A DNA stretch of 64,000 bases from Iodobacter ciconiae (GTDB taxonomy: Bacteria; Pseudomonadota; Gammaproteobacteria; Burkholderiales; Chitinibacteraceae): assembly GCF_003952345.1 (NCBI RefSeq), contig NZ_CP034433.1, forward strand, positions 2,356,001-2,420,000, given 5' to 3'. Shown one piece after another: positions 9,889 through 18,861 of this stretch; within the stretch, counting starts at the first letter, position 1, and every line of letters starts with the position of its first letter. Under the pieces are notes generated by a model. The model was not told the origin of the DNA, did no database searches, and saw nothing but the letters and a program-made list of their open reading frames with translations. Position numbers and translations under genes: made by a program.

Positions 9889-10386
9889 ATGTCGCGTATT
9901 CCCAAGGCTCGTAAAGATGCCATTTTAAGCAAAATGCTTGCTCCTTACCCGATCAGCATCCGGCAGTTGGCGCTGCAAGAAAACCTCTCCGAAGCCACGC
10001 TGTACAATTGGCGAAATCAACTTCGCCAGGAGGGCCGCCCCGTGCCCGAACATCATCGCAGCAGTGAAAACTGGTCTGCTCAAATCCGCTTTGCCGTGGT
10101 CGTCGAAACCATTGCCATGTCAGAAATCGAGCTGAGTGAATATTGTCGTGCCAAGGGTTTATTCTCGGAGCAAGTTAAACAGTGGCGCGATCTCTCCATT
10201 CAGGCCCAGGGCCAGGCTGAAGTCAGCACGCCGGAGCAGGCGCAGGAAAACAAAACACTGCGTAAGCAAAACAAGCAGTTGGAGCGGGAAATTCTGCGTA
10301 AAGATAAGGCACTGGCGGAGGCGGCCGCGTTGCTGATTCTGCAAAAAAAGGTGCGCGCCCTTTGGGGCGAGCCCGAGGAAGATTAA
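9889..10386 (+). CDS. IS3-family transposase OrfA (element A)
   Basis: 165 aa. An N-terminal helix-turn-helix (SIRQLALQENLSEATLYNWR) is followed by a second HTH-like segment (about residues 70-105) and a C-terminal heptad-rich leucine-zipper stretch (about 118-155), as in IS3 OrfA proteins. The zero-frame heptamer A AAA AAG at 10344-10350 is a canonical -1 slippage site that would yield an OrfAB fusion. Confidence 0.88.
   Translation: MSRIPKARKDAILSKMLAPYPISIRQLALQENLSEATLYNWRNQLRQEGRPVPEHHRSSENWSAQIRFAVVVETIAMSEIELSEYCRAKGLFSEQVKQWRDLSIQAQGQAEVSTPEQAQENKTLRKQNKQLEREILRKDKALAEAAALLILQKKVRALWGEPEED
10344..10350 (+). promoter_or_regulatory. Programmed -1 frameshift heptamer (element A)
   Basis: A AAA AAG lies in the orfA frame just before the orfA stop and inside the open region of orfB, which is in the -1 frame. 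This is the standard IS3-family recoding signal. Confidence 0.75.
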
Positions 10387-11450
10387 CCTCACTGGAGCAA
10401 CGGGAGCGGCTTACCGCGTGGATCAAACAGGCGTGTCATGCCGGTGCGAGCTTATATCGCGCTTGCGAAACCATCGGTATTTCGGTGCATAGCTGGTATC
10501 GCTGGCAAGCGGCGGGTAAGGTGACTGCGGATCAGCGACCCTTGGTTAAACGGAATGATCCGGTGAATAAACTCAGCGAAACGGAGCGCCAGGCGATTTT
10601 ATCGGTGTGCAACAGCCTGCGTTTTAACAGCGTTCCGCCCAGCCAGATCGTCCCCATTCTGAGCGATGAAGGCCGCTATTTGGCTTCTGAATCAACGATG
10701 TACCGCGTACTGCGGCAAGCCAATCAACTACAGCACCGTGGCCGTGCCGCCAAGGTGGTGCGCAAAGCCAAACCAACCAGCTTCACCGCCACCGGCCCGA
10801 ATCAAGTCTGGATGTGGGATATCACCTGGCTGCCGAGTCAGGTGAAAGGCGAGTATTACAAGCTGTATATGATTGAAGACCTGTTCAGCCGCTATCCGGT
10901 GGGCTGGGAAGTGCACGCAGAAGAAACAGGAGAACTGGCCGCTGAGCTGCTGCAACGCAGCGTGCTGGCCCAGCGTTGCAGTATGAATCCACTGGTATTG
11001 CATTCAGATAATGGTGCGCCGATGAAAAGCTATACGCTGAAAGCCAAGCTGGAGATGCTGGGGATCGCCTCTTCATTTAGCCGTCCCCGCGTCAGCAACG
11101 ACAACCCCTATGCGGAGTCATTGTTCCGCACGCTGAAATACTGGCCCGCCTGGCCGCATAAAGGCTTTGCCAGTCTGGATGAAGCAAGGCAATGGGTGAG
11201 GCGCTTTGTGGATTGGTACAGCCATACGCACCGGCACAGCGGCATTCAATTCGTCACACCATCGCAACGGCATCAAGGGCAGGACAAAGCGCTGTTAGAA
11301 AAGCGCCATGCGGTTTACCAAACCGCCCGCTTGGCGCGGCCGGAACGGTGGCGCAATACGACACGGAACTGGAGCTGGCAAAACGAAGTGCAACTGAACC
11401 CGGACCGGGCCATTGAGTCTAAAACAAGCGAGGAATTACAGGTCGCTTAA
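10362..11450 (+). CDS. IS3-family transposase OrfB, DDE integrase (element A)
   Basis: About 362 aa in the -1 frame relative to orfA, probably made as an OrfAB fusion by slippage at 10344-10350. A TTG start at 10362 is the only nearby alternative. The rve integrase core is complete: the first Asp in VWMWDITWLP, the second in LHSDNGAP and the Glu in NPYAESLFRTLKY, a DD(35)E spacing. No frameshift or premature stop is seen, so the element may be active. Confidence 0.9.
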   Translation: MGRARGRLTSLEQRERLTAWIKQACHAGASLYRACETIGISVHSWYRWQAAGKVTADQRPLVKRNDPVNKLSETERQAILSVCNSLRFNSVPPSQIVPILSDEGRYLASESTMYRVLRQANQLQHRGRAAKVVRKAKPTSFTATGPNQVWMWDITWLPSQVKGEYYKLYMIEDLFSRYPVGWEVHAEETGELAAELLQRSVLAQRCSMNPLVLHSDNGAPMKSYTLKAKLEMLGIASSFSRPRVSNDNPYAESLFRTLKYWPAWPHKGFASLDEARQWVRRFVDWYSHTHRHSGIQFVTPSQRHQGQDKALLEKRHAVYQTARLARPERWRNTTRNWSWQNEVQLNPDRAIESKTSEELQVA

Positions 11451-11547
11451 ATCGTAAAAACATCTCAACTACTTTGACAATTGCCGCCCCCACAAAACCA
11501 GCTCATTTTTAAGTAGAATTTTCTCGCAGTCTTTGAGGAGCTTCTAC

Positions 11548-11814
11548 ATGAAAGCAGCACGTTATTCCGACAGCCAGATTATGGCGATTTTAAAGCAAGC
11601 CGAAGCCGGTTCGACCGTTCCCGATCTGTGCCGCGAGCACGGCATGAGCGCCGCATCATTCTATAAGTGGCGCGCTAAGTTTGGTGGCATGGACGTTTCC
11701 ATGATGACGAGAATGAAGGAGCTGGAGGACGAAAACAAGCGCCTTAAAAAGATGTATATCGAAGCCCAGATGCAGGCGGATATCATTAAGGAAGCCATGT
11801 CAAAAAAGTGGTGA
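11548..11814 (+). CDS. IS3-family transposase OrfA (element B)
   Basis: 88 aa from ATG 11548 ([15 protein letters not shown]), which has GAGGAG upstream. It has the [23 protein letters not shown], and a coiled coil with [15 protein letters not shown] typical of the IS407/IS51 groups. A second A AAA AAG heptamer at 11802-11808 in the orfA frame precedes its TGA by two codons, predicting -1 fusion with orfB. Confidence 0.85.
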   Translation: MKAARYSDSQIMAILKQAEAGSTVPDLCREHGMSAASFYKWRAKFGGMDVSMMTRMKELEDENKRLKKMYIEAQMQADIIKEAMSKKW

Positions 11815-12636
11815 AGCTATCTCAGCGTCGCGAGATGGCTCACTGGGCCGTTGAAACCAAATCCGTGTCCATTCGTGCGGCTTGCGCTAGTTTTGCGATT
11901 AGCACGACTTGCTATCGCTATATTCGTAAGTTGGATGCCGAAAACGCTCAAATTGCTGATTCATTGGTCCAGCTCACGGAAACGCATCGTAACTGGGGCT
12001 TTGGCCTCTGCTTTTTGCATTTGCGCAACGTCAGGAAAAAGCACTGGAATCATAAACGGGTCTACAGAATTTACTGCGATTTAGAATTAAATCTGCGAAT
12101 TAAGCCTAAAAAACGTTTAGATCGCGAAACGCCGGAGCCATTAGCAGTGCCAGAGGCAAAAAATGAAACGTGGTCGATGGATTTTATGCATGATCAATTA
12201 GCCGATGGACGTAGTATTCGCTTATTCAATGTGATTGATGATTTTAATCGGGAAGGATTAGGCATTGAAGTTGATTTCTCTTTGCCGGCAGAGCGTGTAA
12301 TACGCAGCCTGAATCAAATCATTGAATGGCGCGGCAAGCCTAAGCGAATCAGGTCCGATAATGGCCCTGAATATATTAGCCATCTGCTAAAGAATTGGGC
12401 AGAGCAACAATCGATTGAATTGGCTTATATTCAGCCTGGCAATCCGCAGCAAAATACATATATTTGAGCGTTATAATCGCACCGTACGTTATGAATGGCT
12501 GGCCTGTGATGATTTTGAAAGTCTTGCCGAAGTGCAAGAAACTGCAACGCAATGGCTTTGGACTTACAATAACGAGCGCCCGCATATGGGATTGGGCGGC
12601 ATCACCCCGAAACAAAAACTGGCATTACATGCCTGA
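11808..12636 (+). pseudogene. IS3-family transposase OrfB (element B), frameshifted
   Basis: The first 219 codons give a normal IS407-type integrase ([13 protein letters not shown] with Asp 1, [13 protein letters not shown] with Asp 2). At about 12465 one extra T in ATATTTGAG turns the YIERYNR motif into YI-stop. The frame with ERYNRTVRYEWL, WTYNNERPHMGLGG and the normal C-terminus continues from there to 12636. The catalytic Glu is thus separated from the two Asp residues. A homopolymer sequencing error would give the same appearance. Confidence 0.85.
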
Positions 12637-12670
12637 CCTCTACTTTTAAGTGAGCTTAAAAACGGGGGGA

Positions 12671-13908
12671 TTACCCCGCCTCTGCCCAAAAGCATAAAGC
12701 AGTTATTAGCTTTATAAAATTTTCATACTGATCTGTATCTAAAGGTGTTTCCAATAAATCACTTTCCGTTTTTATCCATTCATATCTTGTATTGAGTGTT
12801 GCAACTTCCCATTCAGTAGGAAATTTGCAGATTGAACGTGAAAGTCTCTCTTTTACTTTATCCTGCCCCAAAACTTGCACTAACTCTTTGCTGGTATATT
12901 TCTTGTCACCATCGCTATCCAGCCATCCTAATAAGGTAGGCGAATTACATTGGCTATCTGGTGTTGCATCATCAGCAATTAAATTCCACCCCATCCAGTG
13001 AGGGAAATCTGCGTCACTATATTTTTTAATTGATACGGCATTTAAATTCACCCAGCCTTGCCCGTCTGGATAATTGACTCTTCTCCAATGCGGAGCTGCT
13101 CCAGCAGGAATCGCTGTTTCATTATCAATATTAATGACTCGACCAAAACGAAGTAATTCATACATAGCACTCGACGCAATCTCATTACGATTGGCTAGTG
13201 TTGTCGCAGCTTTATATAAATTGTATTCATAGTCGGTCTCAATTATTTCATTGCCAATGCAGGTATATTCACCCAAAATTTCTGGATTTTCTTGCCGCGT
13301 TGACATTTTACAATTGCCTTTTTCAAAGCGCATTGAGATAAATAGTGATGTCGTGGAGATATAGGCTGGCGTGCCAGCCCCTGTTTGTGAATTTGCACTA
13401 GGCTGTGCCCCATAAAATGTTGCTCCCGCAGGAAGATAAAAGTGCATATCCCCATAAACAACATCCATACGGCCATCTTTACTTAAATCTAGGTCACCTT
13501 CTTCACGACCCACTAATTTTTTTAAATTAGCGTCATCACAAATGATTTCCATATGCATGGCATTGTTGCCATTACACTGGCCGACAGAGCCCAATTCAGT
13601 TTTACGATATACGGGTTGATTCTTTTGAACAAACACCTGTTTCAGATGCATATAGATGGAGTAATACTCCACTTGCCCCTCAGGGCCTTCTCCTATTTCA
13701 GTGCTGTGTTTAATAACAACACAGCCATCACTACTACCACCATTAATCGCAAGATCAGGCTTTGCATTTTCCCCTGTTAAAGACGAAGGCTTGCGGGCAA
13801 ACATCACTTTGCCATCTGCAATTGCACGTACAGGTTCACCTCGTGTCCCTGTATCGGTGTGTTCAATATGTTGTCCACCATGCCAAGCTAATAAGCTGGT
13901 TTTAACGC
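12671..13908 (-). pseudogene. M23-like T6SS effector, truncated at both ends
   Basis: About 410 codons. It begins in mid-gene with LLAWHGGQHIEHTDTG and GEPVRAIADGKVMFAR, an M23/lysostaphin-type opening, and continues to AMHMEIICDD, resembling the second M23 His motif. A C-terminal region (about 270-378) has GWVNLNAVSIKKYSD, LDSDGDKKYTSKELV and ends FWAEAG followed at once by the insertion-sequence tip, whose TAA serves as stop. The 5' end is joined, out of frame, to a vgrG fragment near 13908. It was presumably a cell-wall hydrolase delivered by the adjacent VgrG. An ATG at 13807 could give a 378-aa product lacking the first motif. Confidence 0.7.
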
Positions 13909-14995
13909 GACTTTATCTTTTACCCCGGCTACAAACAGACAGATATGCTGGCCGACGTTATGAATCCAGCGGCGACCAGAGGTCTGGTTGGTGTCTCTTT
14001 GGGCGACCAGATCCAGGTTGGTACCGGCGGAGAGCGTCTGACTTTGCGGGCTGGTGATGGCTACGCCGTCCTCACCGTGCAGCAGGATGATTTTTTGCTG
14101 CCCTGCCTGCTCTTTGGATTTGCTTTTGCCATCTTGATCAGTATTGCTGTCTGCCTCGAAGCTTTTACTGGCATGCACATGATGGTGCAGATGGCCGATG
14201 CTGGCTTTGCTGCCTGCACTGTTGTCCGGCTTAACAGTTTGATCATCGTCACCGGTTTCAATGGTATCGGCGAGTTGATTCGTTGCCGTTTCACCCAGGC
14301 TTTGAGCCAGTGCCAGGACGGACTCCAGCTGGCTTTGCGCGGGGCTGTGGTCTAGCTGCTTGCCGCTGGCACCACTTTTGGCTTCGGTGCTGATCAGCAA
14401 GCCGCTGGCGCGAATGGCACCTTGTTTGTCGCTACGTAATTCAAAGCCTTCGCCGCGTGGCTCGCCTTTGCCATCGGTGCGTGGATGGATTAAGTAGCCA
14501 AGGTTAAGCTGGGTTTTGCCGTGCTCGCTGGATAGTTTGGTGCGCACTTCGCCTTTGGTATCATCAAACAGCAGCTCGCCATACTGGCCACCTTCATGCT
14601 CTTTGGTTTTGATGCCGGATAGGGTTTTATTGGCAGGCAGAGCGCCAGCGCCGCTAAACGCTGGCACCGGGTGGCTGCCGTTATGGACCACGCCAGTGAC
14701 AATCGGGCGGTCGATGTCGCCTTCGATAAAATCAACTAAAACTTCCTGACCGATGCGCGGGATGAACTGATGCCCAAAACCTGCACCGGCACTTGGCATG
14801 GAGACGCGCACCCAGCAGGATGACTTGTCATCCATGTTTGCGCCAAACTCAGGGTGCTCAGCCGTACGCTGCCAGTGGAATTCTATTTTTATGCGCCCTT
14901 GCTCATCGGTGTGGACTTCTGATCCGGCAGGGCCCACCACGGTGGCGGTTTGCACGCCGCGGCGCCTAAGGGTACTGTGTTCGATATGGGCAAAA
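13888..14995 (-). pseudogene. vgrG: vgrG fragment (middle third of T6SS spike)
   Basis: About 360 codons matching, almost residue for residue, positions ~425-780 of the vgrG at 19053-21953: GVQTATVVGPAG, HTDEQGRIKIEFHWQR, VSMPSAGAGFGHQFIPRIGQEV and SSCWVR from the gp5/OB-fold region, then GEDGVAITSPQSQTL. The N-terminal gp27-like half is absent; upstream DNA is AT-rich with no vgrG match beyond FAHIEHS. The C-terminal needle is lost at VKDKVALK, where the frame shifts into the M23-like effector relic. This looks like an internal deletion that merged two genes. Confidence 0.85.
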
Positions 14996-15190
14996 ACAAA
15001 AGCAAAGCTACTCTCTTGCTTTTGTTTAAATTTTTAGCTGGATATTTTTAAATTTTCATCAAGAAAAATATTAATTAGATAATAATTTATATCTAGCCGT
15101 TCAGACCAGACCTTAATGTCAATTTAAATATTTATAAATATATAAAGCAGAAAGATATAATTGCCTTTTTTTTGTAAAAAATTGGATCAA

Positions 15191-15760
15191 TTACATACAC
15201 ACATTTTTATAGTACTTATGTCTAGCACGGCTATTTTCATCCGTATAATTAAAAATCAGTCCACCTTTATCATCAAAAGTAGCCTCCATGCCAACATACA
15301 TAACCGCTCTTGTTAGATCAAATTTCATACTTGAATCTGTATACGATATTTTCAAACTGACTTTACGACTGTAAATATTTTCTATGCTCAACCCCTTTTC
15401 AGTGGCAAGCAATACACATTGCTTATTAGCTTCTATTGCCAAAACCTGCTGCAGCGGGTTACTAAGGCCATTTTTAACATGATAGTAATACTTAATATTA
15501 CAATCACTACCACAGCTTAAAACAATCTGTGCCAATGACGGATTCAACCAACTTATTGCAGGATATCTTGCTTTAATTTTACTAAGCAACTTCACCTCAG
15601 TTGCATGATTATCTTTAACCCAAAAATCACATTTAAAATCCACACACTTATAATGCATACTATGCATACCATCGCTAGAAAACACAGAATCATTCTCAAC
15701 ATCAGCAAATACCAGTGATGAAGAAATACAAACTATTAAAAACATAAAAATTTTAAACAT
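15191..15760 (-). CDS. Secreted protein of unknown function, possible T6SS immunity protein
   Basis: 189 aa from ATG 15760 (MFKIFMFLIVCISSS), a clear signal peptide with likely cleavage after VFA. No family was recognised. The mature part has six or more cysteines (YKCVDFKCDF, LSCGSDCN, KQCVLL, NVC at the end), so disulfides in the periplasm are plausible. AT-rich like its neighbours. Position beside the vgrG/effector modules and export suggest immunity against a periplasmic peptidoglycan hydrolase, but that rests on context alone. The 195 bp between it and the vgrG fragment are AT-rich with nothing recognisable. Confidence 0.6.
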   Translation of the reverse strand: MFKIFMFLIVCISSSLVFADVENDSVFSSDGMHSMHYKCVDFKCDFWVKDNHATEVKLLSKIKARYPAISWLNPSLAQIVLSCGSDCNIKYYYHVKNGLSNPLQQVLAIEANKQCVLLATEKGLSIENIYSRKVSLKISYTDSSMKFDLTRAVMYVGMEATFDDKGGLIFNYTDENSRARHKYYKNVCM

Positions 15761-15818
15761 AAAACCCAATAATTTTTAATAAAAAATGAAAAAATACAAA
15801 TAATTTTAACCTTAAAAA

Positions 15819-16064
15819 TCAAATTCCATCACCAGACTCAACAGTCAATCTAAATATAGTTGCTCTTTTTTCCATATCCCTATCAAACGTAAGAATACGC
15901 CCCAACTTTGTGCTAGGATCGATTCCAATTTCATATGTGCATATTGAGTATGTAGGTGTTTCTCTCGGAAATTTACACCTACCATATTTACCAACTACCT
16001 TCTCATTCACCATATCATATAAATCTAGGCTCGTTACCAAAATAAAATCATTCATTCCGATCAA
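15819..16064 (-). CDS. Small unknown protein, probably a 5'-truncated remnant
   Basis: About 80 aa (FILVTSLDLYDMVNEK..., ending VESGDGI). The frame is open upstream to about 16090 but begins with no good start; the first codon used is TTG or the ATG of MNDF. No signal peptide and no ribosome site are evident. The perfect hairpin at 16103-16149 lies just before its apparent 5' end and may mark the breakpoint. It could be the C-terminal part of an immunity-like protein. Confidence 0.4.
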   Translation of the reverse strand: MIGMNDFILVTSLDLYDMVNEKVVGKYGRCKFPRETPTYSICTYEIGIDPSTKLGRILTFDRDMEKRATIFRLTVESGDGI

Positions 16065-16102
16065 AAATCTTACCTTATCAATTTTGCATGCCTATACGCA
16101 GA

Positions 16103-16149
16103 GGTCAGGTCTAATATTTCAATAAAATATTGGAATATTAGACCTGACC
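16103..16149. repeat. Long near-perfect hairpin, REP/MITE-like
   Basis: GGTCAGGTCTAATATT and AATATTAGACCTGACC are exact 16-bp inverted repeats. The inner CAATA-AAA-TATTG extends this to a 22-bp stem with one T/G pair and a 3-nt loop. There is no T run, so it is not a simple terminator. It resembles REP-type or miniature transposable palindromes. The family cannot be named without a genome-wide count. Confidence 0.75.
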
Positions 16150-16190
16150 CAGTTTTTTAGTTTTTTTCCCATAATTTAATCAACAAAGAA

Positions 16191-16991
16191 CTATTTTATT
16201 TTAAATTCTCTATGCTCTTTTTCTTTACTAAATAATTTAATCTCACAGCCCTCATCCCAATGACGAGAACAGGCAATGATATTTTTACCTGCCTTTTTAT
16301 CAAAATCTATAGAAAAATCATAAAAAACATGGACTATGTCATCACCGGTAGTGGCATCTACACCTTTCCAATTAAATTGATACTTTCCATTCTTGAAAAG
16401 TAAAGTTGGCTCTTTCCATTCTTTATATGGTCCATCAAAACCAAATAAGCCAATCAATGCCGAATGCTTCCTATCATACAAATAATATTTTTTTTGCAAA
16501 CTCTCCTTTGTATTCACATGCAGAGAAGAATAGGCCAGGGACTGAAAATAAATATACTCAGAATTACTATATAAGACTTTTATCCTAGATAATTTACCCC
16601 AAATAGCTGGGTCAAGAAAAAAACCATGAACAATATTATTTTCTACAATCTGCACTTCATTAGTGAAACCATCGCTCTTTTTATCTTCTTTTTTCTTTTC
16701 CCTTTTCATTTCTTTATCAAGACTAAGGTTAAAGGTCAACAACCTAATAGTTAGCCCTGTTTTTTTATCAACCAATGCATCAAAATCATTAATAATAGCC
16801 TCACGCTTTCTTTTGTTGTCATCCAGTTTATCATTAATTTTTTTTTCCTGAATATATTCTTCATAATTATTACAAGCCCCTGGAGTACCAATAGTGCTGC
16901 ACTCTTCTTTATCAGATTCAATTTGTTCCTTGTACGTTGAATAAGAAGGTAAAGAAAGAAAACTTATAAAAAATAAAAATAAAAACTTCAT
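16191..16991 (-). CDS. Secreted lysine-rich protein, candidate immunity protein of the adjacent effector
   Basis: 266 aa with a signal peptide (MKFLFLFFISFLSLPSYS). Residues 45-110 are highly charged and predicted helical (KLDDNKRKREAI, KEMKREKKKEDKKSD); the C-terminal half looks like a beta-rich domain (YKEWKEPTLLFKNGKYQFNW, CSRHWDEGCEIKLF with two cysteines). No family recognised. It starts 11 bp after the stop of the two-domain hydrolase at 17003-18859 and is co-oriented. That is the usual place for the cognate immunity gene, and export to the periplasm is where a peptidoglycan hydrolase would act. Confidence 0.6.
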   Translation of the reverse strand: MKFLFLFFISFLSLPSYSTYKEQIESDKEECSTIGTPGACNNYEEYIQEKKINDKLDDNKRKREAIINDFDALVDKKTGLTIRLLTFNLSLDKEMKREKKKEDKKSDGFTNEVQIVENNIVHGFFLDPAIWGKLSRIKVLYSNSEYIYFQSLAYSSLHVNTKESLQKKYYLYDRKHSALIGLFGFDGPYKEWKEPTLLFKNGKYQFNWKGVDATTGDDIVHVFYDFSIDFDKKAGKNIIACSRHWDEGCEIKLFSKEKEHREFKIK

Positions 16992-17002
16992 TTATACAAT
17001 CC

Positions 17003-18859
17003 TTAACGATTTGTGCAGTTATTAATAAATGGCAATGGATCTAGTCTAAAAATCAAACCTCTTGGCGTGTTTTTTTGAGACCTCGCTTCAAAATGTAAAT
17101 GAGCACCTTTTGATATAGAAGTCATCCCCCTAGCATTGCCACTAGAGCCTACAGTACCAATCAAATCCCCTGCTGACAGGAATTTTGTTGTATTACTCTT
17201 AAATGCAATAGAATCAAGATGCGCATAGAAAAAATATATATATTTCTTTTCAGGATAATGTTTCCAATAATAAAGCTTATTACTTTCAGACAAATCATTG
17301 ACATCAACCTCAATTACAACAACCCGCCCATAATTCTTTCCAGGGGTCGCATCAGTATCAACAACCCCAACAACCTTACTATCTGCAACTGCAAAAACAA
17401 GAGTCCCTGGCTCAGCGGCAAGGTCTAGCCCTTGATGAGCTCTCTTTCCACCATTCCTAACCATACCAAACATCGCACTTTTTTTACTTGCCAAACCAGC
17501 AGTCCGAATTGTGCATACTGTAATCGGATCTTTCCAATTTATTGAATTAGCTACTTTTGAATTAGGTATATTTGATTCATTGGGTAAAATTGAAGGCATC
17601 CCCCCTCCTCCTCTACCAATATCTTGTTTAGGCTGTTGTGGTACTGGTAATTTAGGTTTTGCTACACTAGGCTGCGTTTGATTTGTAGGTAATCGCAAGG
17701 CTGGACCACCTAAGGATTGTGCAATGTCTCCCATACTTTTTACTTTGTAACCACGTGGATCTACCATAAAATGGTCAGGTCTTAAACGTGCATCAATTAA
17801 ATCATGAAAAACCCAGTATCGATAAGCATTCTTATAGCTGCCATTAAACTTCGAACTAAATTTTTTAGCTAATGTTTCGCCTTCCTTCCCTAATTGTTTT
17901 TCGAGTTTACTTTTTGCATCTTCCTCTTCAACCTCATCATTTATCAACAATCTAGCACCATATGATCCATCATGATGAGCCAGATAAGCGACTTTTATTT
18001 TATCCTCTTCAGATAATGAATCAATATTTACACCCTTTCCTTTGAATGACTCAAGGTTCATTTCAATATATAAAGCAGCAGTGTCAATAGACATTTCTGC
18101 ATCAGCTCGCCACCCCAAAACCTCACTATCACGAGGAGAAAAAGTTTTGCTTTTTATTTTAATCGCCATCAATGATTTAGGATTTTTACTTAAACTAAGC
18201 CAAGTTCCTTTTAAAAACTGAGCTAACCCAAGGGTGCTTGATGAGTCACTTTTAGAATCATTTTTCCATTCTCCACTTTTACTCTTTTCTGCTTCACAAT
18301 CAATCTTTGCAGCCAATGCTTGAGGAGGTATTTTATATTTTTTCGCAACTGCAAGCAGGATAGGGCGATACTTTTCATTTTCTTTGGGTAATAATAAGTT
18401 GCCTTCAGTAAATAAAACAGCAACAACCTGCACTGCTGCCCCCCCCTCAAGCCTAGTAGTTTTCAAGATAGGGGCTGGAGTTTTTTCTGGTACTGTCCGT
18501 GGAAGCTTTGTTTTTTCTCCAATTGGTGGCAATGCTTTAGGAGGAGAATTTTTCTTTTTAATTTCTTCAAGCACTTCTTTATTAGTCTGTTGCTGCTTTC
18601 CCTCTTTAGGATAAAATTGATCCTTAATTTTTACAGATCGTGAAGTCAGTGTAAGTGTTTTTTTTCCTATTGGCAGAGTTTTATGATCGGAAATCAAAAC
18701 ATAATTGCCATCAATTTTTTTAAAATAAACTTTTAATCCTTTTGAAAGATCTATAATACTTATATTATAAACCCAACCCATTTCATCCCCTTGTATCTCT
18801 TTTATTGCCCCATCATATTCAAGCTTTAAAAGTGGTTTTTTTATAGCTTGAAATGTCAT
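17003..18859 (-). CDS. Two-domain peptidoglycan hydrolase, predicted T6SS effector (SLT-like + M23)
   Basis: 618 aa. Residues 1-90 resemble a small beta-rich N-domain, then a Pro/Lys linker. Residues ~165-330 look like a lysozyme/lytic transglycosylase domain: KYKIPPQALAAKIDCEAEK with a candidate catalytic Glu near 187-189, followed by STLGLAQFLKGTWLSL, the SLT-style GLxQF motif. A second Pro/Gln linker leads to an M23 endopeptidase domain (~455-610) with HQGLDLAAEPGT (metal His and Asp), FFYAHLD and GAHLHFEAR (HxH). It could thus cut both glycan and peptide. No signal peptide, as expected for T6SS cargo. The start is taken as ATG 18859, three bases after the LysM gene stop; a TTG at 18880 is an alternative. 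Confidence 0.8.
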   Translation of the reverse strand: MTFQAIKKPLLKLEYDGAIKEIQGDEMGWVYNISIIDLSKGLKVYFKKIDGNYVLISDHKTLPIGKKTLTLTSRSVKIKDQFYPKEGKQQQTNKEVLEEIKKKNSPPKALPPIGEKTKLPRTVPEKTPAPILKTTRLEGGAAVQVVAVLFTEGNLLLPKENEKYRPILLAVAKKYKIPPQALAAKIDCEAEKSKSGEWKNDSKSDSSSTLGLAQFLKGTWLSLSKNPKSLMAIKIKSKTFSPRDSEVLGWRADAEMSIDTAALYIEMNLESFKGKGVNIDSLSEEDKIKVAYLAHHDGSYGARLLINDEVEEEDAKSKLEKQLGKEGETLAKKFSSKFNGSYKNAYRYWVFHDLIDARLRPDHFMVDPRGYKVKSMGDIAQSLGGPALRLPTNQTQPSVAKPKLPVPQQPKQDIGRGGGGMPSILPNESNIPNSKVANSINWKDPITVCTIRTAGLASKKSAMFGMVRNGGKRAHQGLDLAAEPGTLVFAVADSKVVGVVDTDATPGKNYGRVVVIEVDVNDLSESNKLYYWKHYPEKKYIYFFYAHLDSIAFKSNTTKFLSAGDLIGTVGSSGNARGMTSISKGAHLHFEARSQKNTPRGLIFRLDPLPFINNCTNR

Positions 18860-18861
18860 AT

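Larger units (their letters stand above)
9823..11480 (+). mobile_element. IS3-family insertion sequence A
   Basis: An intact-looking IS3-type element of about 1.66 kb. The left end TGTCAGGATAGTTGAGAT (9823-9840) pairs with the right end TTGTCAAAGTAGTTGAGAT (reverse complement of 11462-11480). It carries overlapping orfA and orfB with a -1 frameshift signal. TTG precedes and follows these ends (9820-9822 and 11481-11483), a possible 3-bp target duplication. Exact ends are uncertain by 1-2 bp. Confidence 0.8.
11500..12673 (+). mobile_element. IS3-family insertion sequence B (IS407/IS51-like), inactivated
   Basis: Inverted repeats AGCTCATTTTTAAGTAGA (11500-11517) and AGCTCACTTAAAAGTAGA (reverse complement of 12639-12656) match at 15 of 18 positions. 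The right end extends through CCCCCC to the TAA that now closes the neighbouring effector frame. GGTAATCCCCCC occurs at 9806 (+) and at 12664-12675 (-), so the original left tip may lie near 9808, with element A inserted into it. That nesting is inferred; exact ends are uncertain. Confidence 0.7.

Noticed and set aside
9806..12675. GGTAATCCCCCC pair as target-site duplication of a composite transposon
   Set aside because: The copies are inverted, not direct, and one forms the stop of the effector; they fit inverted element tips better.
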